DNA of 64,000 nt from CAZTTG01 sp964615935. GTDB lineage: Bacteria; Planctomycetota; UBA1135; GCA-002686595. The notes beneath the pieces are model-generated. The model searched no databases and was not told the DNA's origin. It saw only the letters and a program-made list of their open reading frames with translations. Of this stretch, positions 60,518-64,000 are shown one piece after another. The stretch covers positions 45,922-109,921 of the forward strand of contig CAZTTG010000005.1 in the NCBI GenBank assembly GCA_964615935.1. Direction: 5' to 3'. Made by a program: the position numbers and the translations under genes. How positions within the stretch are numbered: position 1 is the first letter of the stretch; every line of letters begins with the position of its first letter.

Positions 60518-62200
60518 TCAGACGACCTGGAAGCCGTCCCCGGTCCAGTGGGGACCGGGCCAGGCGCCCGAGTCGTCCGGCGGGTTCTCGACGATCACCC
60601 GGCAGAGGAACGCCAGTCGACCGCCGCGCAGGAAGCGCAGGTCGAGCTGCAGCCGATCCCCTTCGGAGATCGCCGCGAGGGGGAGGACCGCGGCGTAGCC
60701 GGCTCGTTCCGCGCCGGCGACAGCCGGGTGGGCCGCGGCGATGTCGGGGCGCTCGAGCGCCCGGGCGGCGTGGACCTCTCCGGAGGGCGTCGCGACCTCG
60801 ACCGCCTCGGCCGGGCCGCCGTCCAGCAGGGTCCAGCCGGAGAGCGCCAGCTCCTCGCCCTGCCGGCGCAGGTCCTCCAGGTAGCCGATGGAGATCATCG
60901 CCCGGGGGAGGGAAGAGGCCTCGGGCGCGCCCTCCTCCCCCCGGCGCCGACCGCCGTGCACGGCCTCGGCCACGACCTCCAGGGCGCCGTCGAAGCCCTC
61001 CAGCGTGCGCCGCACCGCGACATCGTCGTGAGCCGCGGAGGGCAGGACGTTCCCGTTGGTGAAGACGCCGCGCTTGAGGCACTCCTGGACGAAGAGCGCC
61101 TGCAGGCTGTCCCACGGGATCCCGCCGTCCTCCTGGAAGACGAAGGTCATCCGGCCGGGCGGGCCGCCCAGGCCGATGCGCAGGTCGCGGCGGGCGCAGG
61201 CCTCCCCGAAGCCGTCGCGGACCTGGGTCCCGATGCGCGCCACGTGCTCGGCCACCGGCTCGCTGCGCAGGACGCCCAGCGCCGCGCGGGCCGCGGCCAG
61301 GGTCAGGGTCTCCCCTCGGAAGGTCATGCCGAAGGCCACCGCGGGGAGCTGCTCCATGAGCTCCCGCCGGCCGACGAGGGCCGAGATGGGCATTCCGTTG
61401 GCCATGGCCTTGCCCAGGCAGGCGAGGTCGGGCTCGACGCCGAAGAGCGCCTGGGCTCCGCCGTTGCCGAGGCGGAAGGCGGTGACGACCTCGTCGAAGA
61501 CCAGGAGCGCCCCGTGCCGGCGGGTGAGCTCGCGGACGCCCTCGAGGTAGCCGGCCTGCGGGAGGACCTCGCGCACCGGCTCCATCACCACCGCCGCCAC
61601 CCGGCCCTCGAGTCGCTCCAGGAGCTCGCTCAGGCCCTCGAGGTCGTTGTACTGGAAGGGGTGGATGAGGGGCTTCAGGGCCTCCGGCGCGCCGCGCACG
61701 ATCGGGTTGTGGCAGACGTACCAGTCGTGGAAGCCGTGCATCCCGTGCTGGACCACGACCTCGCGCCCGGTGAGGCAGCGGGCCAGGCGGGTCGCGGCGG
61801 TGAGCGAATCCGAGCCGTTCTTGCCGAAGGCCACCATGTCCGCGCAGGGGACCATCTCGATCAGGGTCTCGGCCACCTCCACCTCGAGGGGGTGCATCAG
61901 CGAGAGCGTCGGTCCGGCTCGCATCTGCTCGCGGATGGCCTCCTCGACCTCCGGGCGGCGGTGTCCCAGAAGCACCGGCCCGCCGCCGTTCACCCAGTCC
62001 ACGAAGGTCTGCCCGGTGGTGTCGGTGAGCTCGTAGCCCTGGACGCTCTCGATGAACTGCGGGAAGGCGAGCCCCTCGCCGTACTCCAGCGGCTTCTGCA
62101 GGATGCTGTCGAGGTTCCCGTAGGCCAGCGCGCGCCGGGCCCGGCACATCAGGCGGCCGGCGCGTTCGATCTCTTGTCGTCTGGAGACGGGCTGGGTCAT
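60518..62200 (-). CDS. class III (glutamate-1-semialdehyde aminotransferase-like) aminotransferase with C-terminal shared module
   Basis: 560 residues. The PLP-dependent fold is complete: FIESVQGYELTDTTGQTFVDWVNGGGPVLLGH, FGKNGSDSLTAATRLAR, MEPVRE...GALLVFDEVVTAFR and CLGKAMANGMP, where Lys264 forms the Schiff base. This is the GSA-like branch, as in enzymes that aminate sugars or amino-alcohols in antibiotic and glycan pathways. After about residue 430 there is an additional domain (GYLEDLRRQGEELALSGWTLLDGGPAEAVEV, RPDIAAAHPAVAG...) similar in sequence to the C-terminus of the radical SAM protein just downstream (53-base interval). Normal GSA aminotransferases end at about 430. It probably supplies an amino group to the substrate of the radical SAM enzymes. 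Confidence 0.85.
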   Translation of the reverse strand: MTQPVSRRQEIERAGRLMCRARRALAYGNLDSILQKPLEYGEGLAFPQFIESVQGYELTDTTGQTFVDWVNGGGPVLLGHRRPEVEEAIREQMRAGPTLSLMHPLEVEVAETLIEMVPCADMVAFGKNGSDSLTAATRLARCLTGREVVVQHGMHGFHDWYVCHNPIVRGAPEALKPLIHPFQYNDLEGLSELLERLEGRVAAVVMEPVREVLPQAGYLEGVRELTRRHGALLVFDEVVTAFRLGNGGAQALFGVEPDLACLGKAMANGMPISALVGRRELMEQLPAVAFGMTFRGETLTLAAARAALGVLRSEPVAEHVARIGTQVRDGFGEACARRDLRIGLGGPPGRMTFVFQEDGGIPWDSLQALFVQECLKRGVFTNGNVLPSAAHDDVAVRRTLEGFDGALEVVAEAVHGGRRRGEEGAPEASSLPRAMISIGYLEDLRRQGEELALSGWTLLDGGPAEAVEVATPSGEVHAARALERPDIAAAHPAVAGAERAGYAAVLPLAAISEGDRLQLDLRFLRGGRLAFLCRVIVENPPDDSGAWPGPHWTGDGFQVV

Positions 62201-62321
62201 AATGGCCCTCCAGGATGGCAGCCTTCGGGCAGAAGGCCGGCGCGGGTCGAGGTTAGCAGAAGCGTCCCGGCCCGTCGATACGACCGCTTGCACGGCTCGA
62301 GCTCCTCCGCAATTCGCAGCG

Positions 62322-63854
62322 ATGGACGATCCCGATCCCGTGCGGCGGCGCAGGCGCACGCCCCGGCAGTTCCTGAACGACTGCATCGGGGTGCAGGCCT
62401 TCGAGCGGGGGGATGCCTCCCTGCAGAGCCTGCCGGTCGAGGTGCACCTGCAGCTCGCGGCCACCTGCAACCTGAGCTGCGTGATGTGCAGCGAGCACAT
62501 CCGGCCGCTGGAGGACCGCCGGGCGGTCCCCTGGACCTACCTCTCGCCCGAGCTCTTCGAGAAGGTCGCGGCCGAGATCCTGCCCTGGTCCTCCCGGCTC
62601 ATGCTGGGGGTCGGCGGCGAGGCCATGCTGTCGCCGCACTTCCTCGACTTCGCCCGGCGCGCCCGCGAGCTCCATCAGGAGGTCCACCTGATGACCAACG
62701 GGACCCGGATCGCCTCGGACGAGACCGCGCGGGCGATGGTGCGCGATCTCGCGGCGATCGAGGTCTCCGTGGACGCCGCCCGGGCCGGGACCCACGAGCG
62801 CATCCGCCGGGGCTCGAGCTTCGATCGCCTGCTGGGGAACCTCGAGCGCCTGAACCGCTTCCGGATGGCGGCCCCCGAGGACGAGCGTCCGCGCCTCTCC
62901 CTGTGCATGGTGCTCATGCGCAGCAACGTCCGCGAGCTCCCCGGCTTCGTCGAGCTGGCCGGGCGTCTGGAGGCCGAGCGGGTGAGCGCCTGGCACGTCA
63001 TCCCGGTGACTCCGGAGGGCCAGCGGGAGTCGCTCCTCGAGCAGCCGGAGCTCGCCGACGACCTGATCGTGGAGGCCCGCGCCCGGGCCGAGGAGCTCGG
63101 GGTACAGGCCGACCTGCCGCGGACCTTCGCCGAGGCGGCCGCGGGGCGAGCCGCGGGCGGGGCCCCCCGGCAGAGCCGGGCGGAGACGGTCCAGCGGATG
63201 CGCGAGCTGGACGGGGAGGAGGGGCCGCGCCTGCACTGCCACATGCCCAGCCTGGCCGTCTACGTGCTCGAGGACGGCAGCGTACACGCCTGCGGGCACC
63301 CCCTGGCCCACTCGCAGCGGCCCATGGGGAACCTGAACGAGCAGGGCTTCGCCGAGATCTGGAACGGCCGGGCCTTTCGGAACCTGCGGGCGGGGCTGGC
63401 CGGGGGGGACCCGCCGGCGCTGTGCCGCGGCTGCTCGATCATGCACAGCCCCCCGCCGGCGGTGGAGGAGCCCGGCGAGGGGCTGGCCCGGCACCACCCC
63501 GATCGGGACCTCGCGCCGGCGGGATCCGGGCCGCCGCCGCCGCGCTTCGTCGAGGAGTGCGTGAGGAGCGGGCTGGCGAGCCGACTGCAGGCCGTCCTGG
63601 CCGAGCGCGACGGTCATCTGGCCCACGCCGGGATCCTGACGAGGGACCGCGACCACCTGCGCGACCACGCCGCCAACCTGGAGGGGGAGCGCCGGGGGCT
63701 CCTGGCTCACATCGAGAACCTCGAGGCGGCGCGCGGGCACCTGGAGCGCCACCGGTCGGACCTGGAGGCGCACCTGGCCCGCTACCGCAGCCGGTGGATC
63801 CACCGCATCGTCGGCCGGGTGAAGTGGCTCACCTCGAGGCGCCGCTCGAGGTAA
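62322..63854 (+). CDS. radical SAM/SPASM protein with C-terminal coiled coil
   Basis: 510 residues, divergent from the aminotransferase. Start at the ATG at 62322; a longer frame has no support. Radical SAM motif ATCNLSCVMC (Cys49, 53, 56), followed by LGVGGEAMLSPHFLDFARRA and VHLMTNGTRI. A SPASM-type C-terminal domain holds HCHMPSLAVYVLEDGSVHACGHPL, MGNLNEQGFAEIWNG and ALCRGCSIMH (auxiliary Fe-S cluster cysteines). The last 100 residues are a heptad-rich coiled coil (LAERDGHLAHAGILTRDRDHL, NLEGERRGLLAHIENLEAARGHLERHR) ending in a basic RIVGRVKWLTSRR, as often seen in proteins of surface glycan clusters. SPASM enzymes usually modify peptides, but some act on sugars. I cannot name the substrate. 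Confidence 0.85.
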   Translation: MDDPDPVRRRRRTPRQFLNDCIGVQAFERGDASLQSLPVEVHLQLAATCNLSCVMCSEHIRPLEDRRAVPWTYLSPELFEKVAAEILPWSSRLMLGVGGEAMLSPHFLDFARRARELHQEVHLMTNGTRIASDETARAMVRDLAAIEVSVDAARAGTHERIRRGSSFDRLLGNLERLNRFRMAAPEDERPRLSLCMVLMRSNVRELPGFVELAGRLEAERVSAWHVIPVTPEGQRESLLEQPELADDLIVEARARAEELGVQADLPRTFAEAAAGRAAGGAPRQSRAETVQRMRELDGEEGPRLHCHMPSLAVYVLEDGSVHACGHPLAHSQRPMGNLNEQGFAEIWNGRAFRNLRAGLAGGDPPALCRGCSIMHSPPPAVEEPGEGLARHHPDRDLAPAGSGPPPPRFVEECVRSGLASRLQAVLAERDGHLAHAGILTRDRDHLRDHAANLEGERRGLLAHIENLEAARGHLERHRSDLEAHLARYRSRWIHRIVGRVKWLTSRRRSR

Positions 63855-64000
63855 ATTGCGTCTTCCTATTCACCTTCCCCATCGATGCCGCCGATAGGGT
63901 CGATCGTATCGCCGCGCTCCGTGGGGGACGGACGCAGGCGATGCTCATTGCAGGGCTCCTGACCTACGCCTGAATACTTGGTTTGCGGGTTGATTCCGGG

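Noticed and set aside
63855..64000. Possible start of another gene or an insertion sequence end at the window edge
   Set aside because: Only 146 bases with no recognisable motif, start site or inverted repeat; not enough to call.

Overview
The window is a gene-dense stretch of a very GC-rich (visually about 70%) bacterial chromosome from a draft assembly: two runs of exactly 100 N (2584-2683 and 27465-27564) are scaffold gaps. The organism has an outer membrane with LPS-like chemistry (LptF and LptG permeases, a late acyltransferase, a WaaP-like kinase, a heptosyltransferase-type GT9). It also carries many secreted or lipoprotein products of the kind common in Planctomycetota and neighbouring environmental phyla: CAP, beta-helix, EF-hand, HEAT plus VWA, and a C-terminal GWFRDP...LSDAVEL signature. 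I read it as a planctomycete-like Gram-negative; the phylum is inference. TTG and GTG starts are frequent. I found no tRNA, rRNA, CRISPR array, transposase or prophage. The one RNA gene is a clear type A RNase P RNA.

Layout. 1-8.3 kb: end of a sigma54-type AAA+ protein, then a plus-strand run of exported proteins (CAP domain, FHA plus membrane anchor, double parvulin lipoprotein, unknown secreted protein, metallo-beta-lactamase-fold lipoprotein). 8.3-15 kb: a GntR/DUF1648-DUF5808 membrane protein pair with a perfect palindromic operator, a GT4 glycosyltransferase, a beta-helix protein, and an acyltransferase/kinase pair for lipid A-like modification. 15-24 kb: a PAS/zinc protein, an exported LanC-like protein, LptF-LptG, a TPR lipoprotein, a GT9 transferase and a NtrY-like histidine kinase. 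24-33 kb: a small lipoprotein divergent from a galactokinase-family enzyme, a very unusual Ser/Arg-repeat and Trp/Tyr/Gly-rich secreted protein, a HEAT lipoprotein, a leucine dehydrogenase-type enzyme and a DUF3108 protein.

33-45 kb: YgfZ, divergent from an ECF sigma / anti-sigma operon, a degenerate NtrC-type regulator, a polytopic GT39-like protein, a small AT-hook coiled-coil protein, then hypoxanthine phosphoribosyltransferase, an RluA-type and a TruD-type pseudouridine synthase. The TruD protein has a roughly 310-residue RGG-like tail built from 11-residue repeats. 45-56 kb: MTA phosphorylase, M28 peptidase, glycosylasparaginase-type hydrolase, six EF-hand protein, DegT aminotransferase, AGCS symporter, HExxH protease, and a Nudix/small barrel pair. 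56.5-57 kb: rnpB. 57-64 kb: a HEAT/VWA protein, then a small cluster of two radical SAM proteins and a class III aminotransferase. Two of its members, although different enzymes, share the same C-terminal module.

The most unusual items are the RGG-tailed TruD, the exported LanC-like protein with a Cys-Cys zinc motif, the radical SAM/aminotransferase cluster with its shared module, and the repeat-rich WYG protein whose repeats contain an assembly gap.
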